NCBI GenBank assembly: GCA_022826515.1
Contig: JAJDUT010000138.1
Span: 1 to 54,876, forward strand
Length of the DNA stretch: 54,876 nucleotides
DNA from: Candidatus Latescibacterota bacterium
GTDB lineage: Bacteria > Latescibacterota > UBA2968 > UBA8231
Direction of reading: 5' to 3'
In this document: piece by piece, positions 1-9,949 of the stretch
How the letters are laid out: the number at the start of each line of letters is the position of its first letter
How positions within the stretch are numbered: position 1 is the first letter of the stretch
Translations under genes and position numbers: made by a program
Notes under the pieces: model-generated
What the model was told of the DNA's origin: nothing
Seen by the model: only the letters and a program-made list of their open reading frames with translations
Databases searched by the model: none

Positions 1-621
1 CCAGTAATCCCGAAGACGAGCAAGGCATACAGACACACTCCAACAAACAGAGAAAAGAGAGGACGGAAACCTAACTTCCATAGAACAGCCAAAAGTAACA
101 TAACTCCATGGTAAAATTCAACTTATAATGCGATTGCCCTGCATACTCAGTTTATAGCTATTTCTGGTATCGTTGAGTTTCAAAGCAATGATGCCTCGAA
201 GCTGCCCACGACGACCACAAAAAGAGGAATAGATGCGTCTTCATCTCTCTATTTACAGGTAAAAAATAGAATGAGAGAGGGGATGAGGGTATTTACGAAC
301 TTTACAAATCAATGGAAGGGAAAAGGTAATGAATCACAGCAATATATAGATTCGGGAAAAAGATACGACTTCGATAAACTGAAAACAGAATCTAAAAAAA
401 TGCGATTGAATTCCGTTAAGTCGGGATTGCAGGGCGAGCAATTCATGCCTAAACTTCCCAAACCCAAGCCAGAACCATCTACAAAAAAACGAATATCATA
501 TAGCAAAAATTTAGAGGAAATTGAGATTGTTCAAAGCTATCTTTTCGATGAAAACCATATTACACCTTCTGAAGTAGGCGAAAAATGTTTTGATATGATT
601 TTGAGGGAGGTCCAACAATGA
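1..621 (+). pseudogene. C-terminal part of an unrecognised protein (possible GHKL-type ATPase), interrupted by TAA
   Basis: Frame 1 is open from the left edge to 621 except for one TAA at 112-114. The part after the stop (115-621, 168 codons) looks like real protein: it contains LPTTTTKRGID, then VKNRMREGMRVFTNFTNQW, then a lysine/proline-rich linker and an acidic tail. The first ATG after the stop that gives a sizeable frame is at 271, but the coding-looking sequence clearly begins upstream. From memory, the TTTKRGID block resembles the C-terminal region of HATPase_c_3/GHKL ATPases; I cannot confirm this without a search. The stop codon TGA (619-621) overlaps the ATG of the next gene as ATGA, which indicates translational coupling and a two-gene operon. 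Base composition is strongly AT-rich compared with everything after 1.6 kb, suggesting horizontal acquisition. Confidence 0.5.
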
Positions 622-1547
622 AGCATCCCCCCTACCATTTAAGGGTGAATAAAGCAATTGATCGGTTTCTTCTCATCGAAATTCTCGACATAATGAAAAA
701 ATATTGTGATATATCTAATTATACATAATATGGTTTTGGAGGGCCTTTTTTAGAGGATTGTAGGCTCATTCATAATCGTTGTCCAGAAATTAAGACAGTT
801 TCAATTGAAACGAATCAGGAGACTCGCAAAAGACAAGAATTTCATAGATTTTCAAAAAATTTGGATCTTAAATTTGAAAATTTCACAAACTTTCTTGTAA
901 ATTTTTCAAGTACTGGTAGAGAAATTTTTTGGCTTGATTATACTGATCTAAAATTTGGACATTTTGAAGATTTTATGAGTATTTTAGGTAAGGTACCTGA
1001 GAAAAGTATTGTCAAAATGACCATTCGAGCAGAACTCTATAATAAAGGATGGGAAGAGTTCTACCGAGAGTACGTTCAAATACTTCCGACATCAGTAAAG
1101 AAAACTGATATTGAAAGACGGATACCTTTCATAAAATTATTACAGAAAATGACCCAGATTGCATCGCAGCAAGCACTACCTGCATCAGGAAAAAGTATTT
1201 TTCAGCTTTTAGACTCATCTTATTATAGCGACCAAACTCATATGTTGAGTATAACAGGTATTGTTTGCAATAAGAGTGAGGTTTCAGAAATTCAGCAATG
1301 GTTTAAAAATTGGAATTTTGCAAACCTGAAATGGGATGATACTCGTAGAATCGATGTTCCAATTTTAAGTACCAAAGAAAGATTACATCTTGAAAAATAT
1401 CTGCCGACTAGGGCAAAAACAGGTCGTTCCCTTTCACGGGCCTTGGGTTACAAGATAGATAATTCACAGAAGGAACATATTGAAAAATTAAAGCAATATG
1501 AAGAATTCTATCAGTACTATCCCTACTTCGCACGAATATCTATCTGA
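618..1547 (+). pseudogene. Methyltransferase-fold-like protein of unknown function with an in-frame TAA
   Basis: ATG at 618 opens MKHPPYHLRVNKAIDRF and continues in one frame to TGA at 1545-1547, about 310 codons, with a single TAA at 726-728. Immediately after the stop the protein resumes as YGFGGPFLEDCRLIH, then QFSIETN and FWLDYTD. The order glycine-rich loop, acidic residue after a beta strand (SIE), then a D-containing motif (WLDYTD) resembles motifs I, II and IV of SAM-dependent methyltransferases; this is inference. No ATG allows a good restart after the stop; the longest downstream frame would need TTG at 861 and would lose the glycine loop. The gene overlaps its upstream partner by ATGA. 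It is AT-rich and looks transferred. Either a nonsense-mutated pseudogene or a sequencing error. Confidence 0.6.
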
Positions 1548-1591
1548 TTATTGATCTCAGCCAAATCCAAACATGCGAAATAGAAATTGCT

Positions 1592-4500
1592 GTGCCCAAC
1601 AGACCCACATCCGAAAAAGCCTTTGAAGACGCCATCGAGGCTCATCTGGCAGAGCAAGGCGGATACACCAAGGCAGACAACCACCAGTTCGACCCCGAAC
1701 TCGCCCTCGACAAACACACCCTACTCGCCTTTCTCAAAGAAACACAGCCCGACACGCTCGACGCCCTCAAGGCCAGCTATGGCAGCAACCTAGAGGATGC
1801 AGTCGTCAAGCGCATCGCCGCCGAGTGCGACAGGCGCGGCTTACTCGACGTGGTACGCAACGGCGTCCGTGATCGTGGGCAACACCTCCACCTATCCTAT
1901 TTCCGCCCACCGACCAGCCTGAATCCTGAAACAGAACTGCGCTACCGCCAGAACCGCCTCACCGTAATGCGGCAGGTGCGCTACGACCCAGACAGCAAAT
2001 ACACCATTGACCTCCTGCTATCGCTCAACGGCCTACCCATTGCCACCGTCGAACTCAAAAACGCCTTCACCGGCCAGCGCACTGGCCACGCCATTCAGCA
2101 ATACATTAAAGACCGCGTCCCCACTTCCAAGACGCCGCTGATCCAATTCAAAAAACGCGCCCTCGTGCATTTTGCCATCGATACCGACGAAGCCTACATG
2201 ACCACCCGCCTGTCCGGCAACAAGACCTTCTTCCTACCCTTCAACACCGGCAACCAAGGCGGCAAAGGCAATCCCGACGGCCACTCGTATCAGACCGGCT
2301 ACAAAACCGGCTACCTGTGGGAAGCGGTCTGGCAGCACGACAGTTGGCTCGACATAATCCACCGCTTCATCCACCTATACACCGAAAAAAGCACCGATAA
2401 GACCACCAAAGAGACCCTTATCTTCCCTCGCTACCACCAACTCACCGCCGTCCGAGCCCTAATCGCCGATACCAAAGACAAAGGCACTGGCCGCAACTAC
2501 CTCATCCAGCACAGCGCTGGCTCCGGCAAAACCAACACCATCTCCTATCTCGCTCACCAACTCGCCAGCATCCACGATGCTGAGGACCGTCCTATCTTCA
2601 ACTCGGTCGTCGTCGTATCCGACCGCCGCAATCTCGACAAGCAGTTGCAGGACACCATCTATCAAGTCGAACATAAGCAAGGCGTTGTCGCCAAAATCGA
2701 CGACGACCGCAACTCCAGCGACCTAGCCGACGAACTCAACAAGGGTACTAAGATAATCATCACGACGCTGCAAAAGTTTTCCTTCCTACTAGACAAAGTC
2801 CAAGACCTATCTACGCGGAAGTTCGCCGTAATCGTCGATGAGGCGCATAGCAGTCAGGGAGGACGCACAGCCGGTCATCTTCGCAGTGTGCTAGGCAGTA
2901 CGCCCCTCGACCAAACCGAAGAGGAAGATCCACCCGACATGGAAGACTTGGTCTTAGCAGAAGCCCAACGTCGAGGCCCGCAGCCCAACATCAACTTCTA
3001 CGCCTTCACCGCAACCCCCAAACACAAAACCCTCGAAATGTTCGGCGTACCCGACGCCGCAGGCCATCCACACCCCTTCCACCTCTACTCCATGCGTCAA
3101 GGCATCGAAGAAGGCTTCATCCACGATGTGCTCAAGCACTACACCGCCTACAGAACCTAATACGAGTTATCGAAAGCAATCGAAGACGACCCAGAGGTAG
3201 ATGAGAGCAAGGCAAAGAAGGCTATTGCGCGGTTTGTGAGCCTGCATCCCCACAACATCGCGCAGAAGACGGAAATCATGGTCGAGCACTTCCGCACGTA
3301 CACCGGCCGCAAAATCAATGGCAACGCCAAAGCCATGGTCGTCACCCGCTCGAGGTTACACGCGGTGCGCTACAAACAGGCGTTTGATCGCTACATCGCC
3401 GAAAAAGGATACGCCGATCTCAAGACGCTCGTGGCGTTTTCTGGGACCGTTACCGACCCAGATGGCGCGGAAGAGCAACACACGGAAGTGAGCATCAACG
3501 GCATCAGCGAGAGCGAACTACCCGCCCGTTTTGCCACTCCCGACTATCAAATCCTGATCGTCGCCGAAAAATACCAGACCGGATTTGACCAGCCGCTTTT
3601 GCACACCATGTTCGTCGATAAGCGGCTTGCCGACCTGAAGGCCGTGCAGACCCTATCGCGCCTCAACCGTACAACGACCGGGAAGGTAGATACCTTTGTC
3701 CTCGATTTTGCCAACGAAATCGACGAAATAAGGGCGGCGTTCAAGCCCTATTACGAACAAACCGCAATCGACGAACCCAGCGATCCCAATCATCTGTACA
3801 CCCTTGAAGCCAAACTGCGAGCTACGCCCGTGCTGCTCGACCGAGACATCGACAGATTTTCGCAAGTTTACTTCAAGCCTCATCCCATGCAAACGGGGCG
3901 CGACCACGGCAGGCTCAACATATATGATTGATCGTTCCGTCGAACGATTTAAGAGCGAATACGGAGATCCCCCTTCCGAGGCAGGCGAAGCGTTTAAAAG
4001 CACTCTGCAGAGCTTTGTGCGGCTCTATGACTTCTTGAGCCAGATCATCAACTGGCAAGACCGCAATCTCGAAAAGCTCTACGCTTATGGCCGCTATTTG
4101 CTCACCAAACTGCCTTACCGCGCAGGTGAAGGTCTATTGGACCTCGATGATGAGGTTGCGCTCGCGTACTACCGCAACGATCAGACATTTTCGGGCAGCG
4201 GATCATTGGAGTCGGGAGAAATAGATGCCGTCTATGGTGCTGGCGACGTGGGCACTGCACAAGCCAAAGACGCTCAGACGGCCCCGCTATCCACAATCAT
4301 CGACGTCATCAACGAGCGTTTCGGCACCGACTGGACGGAAGAAGACAAACTATTGTTCGACCAAATATCGGGCGACATGGCACAAAATACCCGTCTCGTC
4401 GAACAGGCGCGGGCCAATTCCATTGAGCAGTTTAAGCAGGTCTTTGATCCAGAAGTCATGCGGGCCTTTGTCCAGCGCCTTGGCCGCAACGAAAAGATCG

Positions 4501-4601
4501 TCAACGCCTTCGTGACCAATGAAGATCTACGCAACACTCTCAGCGACGCCTTGCTCAAGCAGTTCTACCGCATGGCCCGAGATTCGGAGGATCCTTCCTA
4601 A
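1592..4601 (+). pseudogene. hsdR: Type I restriction enzyme R subunit, broken by one stop and one frameshift
   Basis: The DNA-translocating and cleaving subunit of a type I restriction-modification complex. Seen: an N-terminal nuclease-type region with ELK near residue 154, Walker A HSAGSGKT near residue 308, VDEAHSS near 415, TATP later, helicase domain 2 (TGFDQPLLHTM), and the HsdR C-terminal helical domain ending DALLKQFYRMA. GTG start at 1592. The frame is interrupted by TAA at 3158-3160, exactly between RT and YELSKAIEDDPEV, and by an apparent extra G at 3926: reading AAC ATA TAT then ATT GAT CGT restores the C-terminal domain. Without these lesions the product would be about 1000 residues, normal for HsdR. 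No hsdM or hsdS is in the window, so an active system here is unlikely unless they lie to the left. Confidence 0.85.
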
Positions 4602-4675
4602 CCGTCGATCCCCTTTGACGTCCCATCGCTCTTGGCCTACTGTTATGGCCCTTACCCCGACAGGAGCCTTTCGCC

Positions 4676-5950
4676 ATGAGCACCTCGACCCTGCCCCTAT
4701 TCCGCGACCAAATCCCCGCCGTCGTCGCCGAAGAAACCTCAGCCCAACGGCTAATCGTTGACGACTGGCACACCCATCTCCTCGGCCCCCAAGCCGGCCC
4801 CCAGCTTTGCCTCTACGGCATCGACCAACAGCTCACCTATCACTACGTGCGCCGCAAGCTCTTTGCCGCTGGCCACATCGACCCGGCTACCTTTTACTCG
4901 TGGAGCCTAGAACAACAAGGCGACTTTACTTGGCAGAAGCTGTTTGCTGACGCCGCTTCCGATCCATTCGACGAAGGTTGTCGCGGCGTGGTCGTCGCGT
5001 TGGAAGCCCTCGGCCTCGACCCCAACGACGCTACCCTCGACGAAGCGCGCCAGTTCTACGCGGACACCGCCCCGGAAGAAATCCAACGCCGCTGCATGGA
5101 ACTGGCCGGCGTGCGCCGCATCGTCGGCACCCAAGACGTATTCAACGACCAAGAGCGCGCCTATTACGAAAGCGGCGAGTGGGACGAATGCTATCTGTCC
5201 GGCTACCGCCTCGACGAACTCGTCTTGCACTACCCGCGCACCGCGGTGAAGCTCAACGCCTGGGGCTACGAGGTTGGCAACGACCCCAGCCAGCCAGCCA
5301 CAGCCCAGGCGATCCGCCGCTTCCTCGCCGACTGGTACGACAAGCTGCACGGCGTCGCGTACGGCGCGTGCTCGTTCCCGCCCCACTGCCAAGTCCACGA
5401 CCTCAGCGGCCTAGAAGGTGCCGTCCTCCATCACGCGGTGATGCCAGCCCTGCGCGAACTCAACTTGCCCTTCTTTATGATGCCCGGCCCCATCCGCCAA
5501 CTCAAACCCGAGTGGCGCGACGCCGGCGACGGCGTGGGCCTAGCCGACATGTATCCCTATCAGCAGCTAGTGCGCCGCCATCCCGACAACGCCTTCTTCA
5601 TCACACCGCTCCACAACGCCAACCAATATGACGCCAGCGTCCTCTCCTGCCACAACGACAACATCATGGTCATTGGCCACTGGTGGTTTAACTACCATCC
5701 GGGCTTGGTTGAACAGGACCTGCGGATGCGCTTGGAAATGACCGGCGACCGCTTCATCCCCTTCAACTCAGACGCCCGCGTGCTGGAAAACCTCATCCCC
5801 AAGTGGCAGCGCTTCCGCGACATCCTCGCCAACGTCCTAACCGAAAAATACCAAGACCTGCACAACGCGGGCCGGCAAGTAACCCGCGCTGGCATCGCCC
5901 AGACTCTACAAACCCTCTTCACGCCCAACCGCTTTTCCCAACTCACCTGA
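4676..5950 (+). CDS. Uronate isomerase-like amidohydrolase-superfamily protein
   Basis: 424 residues with ATG start preceded by AGGAG eleven bases upstream. DDWHTHLLG near residue 28 resembles the HxH metal-binding strand of the amidohydrolase fold, and later blocks (GDGVGLADMYPYQQLV, HNDNIMVIGHWWFNYHPG, PFNSDARVLENLIPKW) resemble the C-terminal half of glucuronate/galacturonate isomerase (UxaC family), though it is shorter than the usual about 470 residues and is probably a divergent subfamily. The family interconverts D-uronates and ketoacids in the cytoplasm. It is 10 bp upstream of an enolase-superfamily acid-sugar dehydratase, so a sugar-acid catabolic role is likely. The exact substrate cannot be read from the sequence. 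Confidence 0.7.
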   Translation: MSTSTLPLFRDQIPAVVAEETSAQRLIVDDWHTHLLGPQAGPQLCLYGIDQQLTYHYVRRKLFAAGHIDPATFYSWSLEQQGDFTWQKLFADAASDPFDEGCRGVVVALEALGLDPNDATLDEARQFYADTAPEEIQRRCMELAGVRRIVGTQDVFNDQERAYYESGEWDECYLSGYRLDELVLHYPRTAVKLNAWGYEVGNDPSQPATAQAIRRFLADWYDKLHGVAYGACSFPPHCQVHDLSGLEGAVLHHAVMPALRELNLPFFMMPGPIRQLKPEWRDAGDGVGLADMYPYQQLVRRHPDNAFFITPLHNANQYDASVLSCHNDNIMVIGHWWFNYHPGLVEQDLRMRLEMTGDRFIPFNSDARVLENLIPKWQRFRDILANVLTEKYQDLHNAGRQVTRAGIAQTLQTLFTPNRFSQLT

Positions 5951-5960
5951 GCAGGCTCCC

Positions 5961-7118
5961 GTGAAAATCAAAGAAATCCGCGCCGCGCAAATCGCACTCA
6001 CGCCCCCTCAGAAGACAACCCCGCGCCCCGCCCAACGGCCCAATCATACCCTACACCGGCCGCTCGACCGCTACGACCGCTTCCGCGCCGACCGCACCGG
6101 CACCCCACCGTGGTACCGCATCGCCTGCGTGGTCACGGCCGAGGACGGCACTTGGGGCCTCGGGCTGACCGTCCACTCGCCGCCCGTGCTGCCCATCATC
6201 AACGATCACTTCGCCTCCCTGCTCGTCGGCGAAAACTGCATGGCCACGGAAAAGCTGTGGGATGTCATGGTGCGCTCCACTGCGCCCTTTGGCGGCCAAG
6301 GGCTGGCCAGCTACGCCATCAGCGCCGTGGATACTGCGCTGTGGGATCTCAAGGGCAAGCTGCTGCAAAAACCCGTGTACGAACTGCTCGGCGGCCCGCA
6401 AAAGGACAAAATTTTCTGCTATGCTTCTGGGTTTGAACAGGAGTGGTACATGGAGCTAGGCTTTAAGGCGACCAAGCTCTTCACCCCGTGGGGAGCGGCC
6501 GACGGCCTCGACGGCCTCCAAAAAATCGAGGAACTCGTGGCCACCACGCGCCAGCTCATCGGCGACGACATCGAACTGTGCCTCGACTGCTGGCTGTCGC
6601 AGGATGTGGAGCACCTAGTCCGCCTCGCCGAAATGCTCCGTCCCTATCGCCTGAAGTGGATCGAAGACTACCTACCCGCCGACGATTGGCTCGGCTACGC
6701 CCAAGTGCGCCAGCGGCTCCCTTGGCAAACCCTTGCCTCGGGCGAGCACTGGTACTTGCCTCGCTCCTTTGCTCAAGCGCTCGACGGCCGCTTCGTCGAT
6801 ATCCTGCAACCAGACGTGCTGTGGGTCGGGGGCATAACGGCCGGGGTCAAAATCTGCCACCTCGCCGAGGCCGCAGGCGTCTCAGTCATTGCCCACGCTG
6901 GCATGAACTACCCCTACGGCCAGCACCTTTCTTTTGCCATGCCCGCCATCGTCTGGGGCGAGCGCTCGGAAAGTGTGTCCCCGCCCGGCGTGCCGCTCCA
7001 CGAAATGGTCCTCTTGCCCGGCACGCCAGCCATCCAAGACGGCTATCTCGTGCCCAGCGACGCGCCCGGCTTTGGCATTGAGGTGGATTTGCCGTGGCTC
7101 GAAGGAGTCGCGGTCTGA
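5961..7118 (+). CDS. Mandelate racemase/enolase superfamily dehydratase, L-rhamnonate dehydratase-like
   Basis: 385 residues, GTG start 10 bp after the uronate isomerase-like gene. An N-terminal capping domain is followed by a TIM barrel: SAVDTALWDLKGKLLQKPVYELLGG is the classic signature start, LCLDCW supplies the first metal Asp, WIEDYL the second acid and SGEHWY the third. QPDVLWVGGITAG and HAGMNYPYGQHL mark the C-terminal strands and resemble L-rhamnonate dehydratase more than mandelate racemase. Such enzymes dehydrate an acid sugar to a 2-keto-3-deoxy acid with Mg2+. With the neighbouring isomerase-like gene it probably forms a two-step sugar-acid route. Convergent with 7122-8783, with only 3 bp between the two genes. 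Confidence 0.8.
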   Translation: MKIKEIRAAQIALTPPQKTTPRPAQRPNHTLHRPLDRYDRFRADRTGTPPWYRIACVVTAEDGTWGLGLTVHSPPVLPIINDHFASLLVGENCMATEKLWDVMVRSTAPFGGQGLASYAISAVDTALWDLKGKLLQKPVYELLGGPQKDKIFCYASGFEQEWYMELGFKATKLFTPWGAADGLDGLQKIEELVATTRQLIGDDIELCLDCWLSQDVEHLVRLAEMLRPYRLKWIEDYLPADDWLGYAQVRQRLPWQTLASGEHWYLPRSFAQALDGRFVDILQPDVLWVGGITAGVKICHLAEAAGVSVIAHAGMNYPYGQHLSFAMPAIVWGERSESVSPPGVPLHEMVLLPGTPAIQDGYLVPSDAPGFGIEVDLPWLEGVAV

Positions 7119-7121
7119 GGC

Positions 7122-8783
7122 TCAGCGCCATTCAGTCCCGTCCTCTTCCACGACCAAATACTGGTTAATCCGCAGGTTCTTCAACACCTGCACGGCCCCG
7201 CTCGGCCAGCGCACCCATAGCGAGTCCACCGTCTCAGTCCGGCCCAGACCAAAGTGGGCCCGAGGATCCTCGCTGGAGAGAAAACTGCTACCGCTGATAA
7301 TGTCGCGGACTTGCACTTGGCCGCCGGCTGCCAAGCGCAGGCGAGCACCAATCCCACCTCGATTGCTCTTCCTACCTACCAACTCGACCCCCAACCAGTT
7401 CTGTCTATTCCCCATATCGTTGCGCAAAAGCGTCGGTCGGTCGTCGAGATTGGTGACGAGAAGGTCCAGGTCGCCGTCGTTGTCGTAGTCGGCAATCGCA
7501 CTCCCCCGACTCACCTTGGCCGGACCTAGGACGTCTTCACCGCTAGGCAAGAGCAACTCAAAGCGGCCGCCGCGATTGTCGAGGACTTGGTTAGGTTGGG
7601 CGTACGAGGTGCCGCTGCCCGCGCGCGCTATCTGCGGATAGACGTGGCCGTTGGCCACCAGCAGGTCTAGGTCGCCGTCGTTGTCGCGGTCGAAAAATCC
7701 AGTGCCAAAACCCACCAAGTGGAAGCTGGTCCTGCCCAGACCCGCCGCGACGGACACATCGGTAAATAGGCCCGCTCCCTCGTTGCGGTAGAGGGTATTG
7801 TAGTCGTCCTCAAAATGCGTCGCGAAAATATCAAGCCGGGCGTCCCCGTCGTAATCACCCCACGCCACGCCCATGCCGGCCTGCGAATGTCCCATCGCCC
7901 CGTATGCCACCTGAGCTTGCAGCCCCACCTCGGCGAAGGTGCCATCCCCCTCGTTGCGCCACAGGAAATTGGGCGTGGAGTCATTGGCCACATACAGATC
8001 GACGTCGCCATCGTCTTCTACATCGACGAAGAGCACCCCAAAACCGTAGCCCGGCTCGGGATGCGCCAAGCCGGTCTCTTCAGTAACCTCCACAAAGAAG
8101 CCGTCCTCGTTGCGGTAGAATGAGTCGGCCTCCGGTGCCAACCCCAGCGGCCCGACGAACACATCGACGCCTTTCCATTGGCTACCCAGTCGCGGAATTT
8201 CCCCGGGTTCGAACTCGGCATAGCCGGCCACGTATAGATCGACATCGCCATCCCGGTCGTAGTCCCCAAATGCCGCGCCCGTGCTCCAAGCGTCCCCAGC
8301 CGCCCCGGCCTCGCCTCCCACTTCGGCAAAACCCGCATCGCCGTCGTTGCGATAGAGTATATTCGCGCTCAGGTTGGTGACGTAGAGGTCTGCGTCTCCG
8401 TCGTTGTCATAGTCGGCGCTGACAGCACCCATGCCCCAGCCCCGGCCCGCTGCGTTTAAGGAACTGGCCACATCGACAAAACCGCTTCCTCCATCGTTGC
8501 GGTAGAGCGCATTGCCGCCTCCTTGCACATCGTCTAGCGCGGCTCCGTTCACCCAGTAGAGATCCAAATCCCCGTCGCCGTCAAAGTCCAACCAAGCCAC
8601 ACCCCCTCCTTTGGCCTCGGCGATATAGCCTTTTTCCGCGCTGCCGCCCGTGTGAACTTTCGTCAGACCCATATCCGCAGCCACATCGACAAAGTGGGAC
8701 TGTGCCATAGGCTCCGAGTCGAGCGGCTGCTCTTCTATGGGTGAGCAAGCCACCAGAAGAAGGAACAAGATGCACGCCTTCAT
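7122..8783 (-). CDS. FG-GAP/VCBS repeat lipoprotein with C-terminal ASPIC/UnbV domain
   Basis: 553 residues. The N-terminus ILFLLLVACS is a lipobox, so the protein is probably lipid-anchored in the envelope. It contains many beta-propeller repeats with Ca-binding loops of DxDxDGDxDLY type (FDGDGDLDLY, YDNDGDADLY, YDRDGDVDLY, RDNDGDLDLL and others). The last about 100 residues (GARLRLAAGGQVQVRDI, SSEDPRAHFGLG, VDSLWVRWPSG) match the ASPIC/UnbV domain. Such proteins are common in Acidobacteria, Planctomycetes and Latescibacteria-like genomes; their function is not firmly known, but adhesion or polysaccharide binding is usually suggested. Its ATG overlaps the stop of the upstream TPR gene (ATGA), so the two are translated together. 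Confidence 0.92.
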   Translation of the reverse strand: MKACILFLLLVACSPIEEQPLDSEPMAQSHFVDVAADMGLTKVHTGGSAEKGYIAEAKGGGVAWLDFDGDGDLDLYWVNGAALDDVQGGGNALYRNDGGSGFVDVASSLNAAGRGWGMGAVSADYDNDGDADLYVTNLSANILYRNDGDAGFAEVGGEAGAAGDAWSTGAAFGDYDRDGDVDLYVAGYAEFEPGEIPRLGSQWKGVDVFVGPLGLAPEADSFYRNEDGFFVEVTEETGLAHPEPGYGFGVLFVDVEDDGDVDLYVANDSTPNFLWRNEGDGTFAEVGLQAQVAYGAMGHSQAGMGVAWGDYDGDARLDIFATHFEDDYNTLYRNEGAGLFTDVSVAAGLGRTSFHLVGFGTGFFDRDNDGDLDLLVANGHVYPQIARAGSGTSYAQPNQVLDNRGGRFELLLPSGEDVLGPAKVSRGSAIADYDNDGDLDLLVTNLDDRPTLLRNDMGNRQNWLGVELVGRKSNRGGIGARLRLAAGGQVQVRDIISGSSFLSSEDPRAHFGLGRTETVDSLWVRWPSGAVQVLKNLRINQYLVVEEDGTEWR

Positions 8784-9718
8784 CGCTCTTTATCCAACTG
8801 TGCCAATTTTTCCTTGGCCTTGGAATGGTCTGGATCGAGCATTAGGGCTTCCTGTAGGGCCTGTCGCGCCTCGTCTATGGCTCCGCGCTCGGCGTATAAT
8901 GCGCCTTGCTTGAAATGCCGCTGGGCCGCGCTCAGGCACTGAAAGGTACTCAAGACTTCCGCTCGTTCGTCCGGCTGGCCGCTGAGCAAATACACTTGGC
9001 TCAACAGATAGAGCGCATGGGTATTGCGCGGTTCGAGTTCAAGGGCGCTTCTGAGCACTTCGGCGGCCTGCGGGTACTGGCCCTGCTGCATATAGACTTG
9101 GCCCAGTTCCCACAGGATGTCGGCGCGGCGGCTGTCTAACTCACTCGCTCGTCTATATCCTTGCTCGGCTTCCTCCGGGCGGTTGCTTGAGGCTAGCAGC
9201 CCAGCGCGCAAGAAATGAGCATCTACATGCGTTGAATCCACGCGGATTGCCGCGACAAACGCCTCGAGTGCCTCCTCGACCTCACCTAGGGCTTGGCGGG
9301 CTTCCCCGAGGCGGAAATGGTATTCGGCCCGGTCCGGTGCCAAGGCCGTCGCTCGCGCAAAGTGTTCGGCTGCGTCGCGCTGGCGGTGTTCAACCCCCAA
9401 GGCAATCCCCAAGGCAAAATGCGCGGCTGGATTTTCCGGCGCTAACTTCACGGCGCGCTCAAAAGCCTCAATAGCTTTTGCGTACTCTTTCAGGTGCGTG
9501 TGCGCCACACCCATATTGTAGTGGACTTCCATGCTCGTCGAATCTTTCTCGGCAGCCCGCTGCAACAGGGCCAGCGCTTCCTCGGGCCGACCCTGTTGCA
9601 ACAACCGAAACCCCTCGGCGCTCTCTTGGCTTATACTGGGACGGTCCGCCGCTTTCTCGCCGCTATCGCAGGCCGCCAGCAACCCGATAATTAGCCAAAA
9701 CGCTAGACGCATCGGCAT
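8780..9718 (-). CDS. TPR-repeat lipoprotein
   Basis: 312 residues with signal sequence and lipobox LIIGLLAAC, then about seven tetratricopeptide repeats from residue 30 to the end (VHYNMGVAHTHLKEYAKAIE, AHFALGIALGVEHRQRDAAE, HFRLGEARQALGEVEEALE are typical helices with repeated Gly, Tyr/Phe and Ala-Pro positions). It is likely an envelope scaffold. Pairing with an ASPIC/UnbV protein is a recurrent arrangement and the ATGA overlap with the downstream gene supports a joint function. No clear Shine-Dalgarno sequence precedes the first ATG; the ATG two codons later is an equally possible start. Confidence 0.9.
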   Translation of the reverse strand: MPMRLAFWLIIGLLAACDSGEKAADRPSISQESAEGFRLLQQGRPEEALALLQRAAEKDSTSMEVHYNMGVAHTHLKEYAKAIEAFERAVKLAPENPAAHFALGIALGVEHRQRDAAEHFARATALAPDRAEYHFRLGEARQALGEVEEALEAFVAAIRVDSTHVDAHFLRAGLLASSNRPEEAEQGYRRASELDSRRADILWELGQVYMQQGQYPQAAEVLRSALELEPRNTHALYLLSQVYLLSGQPDERAEVLSTFQCLSAAQRHFKQGALYAERGAIDEARQALQEALMLDPDHSKAKEKLAQLDKER

Positions 9719-9722
9719 TTAC

Positions 9723-9751
9723 TTGACGCTCGATTTAGACAAATCTATTAT
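9723..9751 (+). promoter_or_regulatory. Candidate sigma70-type promoter
   Basis: TTGACG (9723-9728), 17-bp spacer, TATTAT (9746-9751) on the plus strand. It lies in the 231-bp gap between the divergent TPR gene and the secreted-protein gene starting at 9950, and would give a leader of about 190 bases that contains the degenerate repeat at 9788-9820. Sequence match only. Confidence 0.45.
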
Positions 9752-9787
9752 CCTGATCATAGCCTCTTTCCCACTCTGTAAAAGGTA

Positions 9788-9820
9788 GTTGCCAATAGCC
9801 GTCAAAAGCAAAATTGGGGA
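9788..9820 (+). repeat. Degenerate copy of the 3' end of the downstream secreted-protein gene
   Basis: GTTGCCAATAGCCGTC followed by AAAGCAAAATTGGGGA closely matches 10435-10468, inside the end of the gene at 9950-10498 (about five differences plus a one-base gap over about 34 bases). It looks like the residue of an older tandem duplicate. Confidence 0.5.
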
Positions 9821-9949
9821 GCGATTGCCCGTTGAATTGCCCAACCGCGCCGCATCCTCGACGACCTAGAAGCCGCAGACAACAACTGCTGCCCCAAGTG
9901 CGCTTTTGTAATATATTCTATGCTAACCGTATCCCAACGGAGGCTCGCC

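Noticed and set aside
1..3160. TAA reassigned to a sense codon in this organism
   Set aside because: Many intact genes in the window (for example those ending at 10498, 15328, 27017, 29057, 36991 and 42242) terminate with TAA just where their families end.
4907..5398. A 163-codon minus-strand frame inside the uronate isomerase-like gene
   Set aside because: Antisense shadow; valine/alanine-rich low-complexity translation with no start signal.
7122..9718. Several long plus-strand frames opposite the FG-GAP and TPR genes
   Set aside because: They are antisense shadows produced by GC-rich codon usage. They have no ribosome sites, and the minus-strand proteins have clear repeat families.
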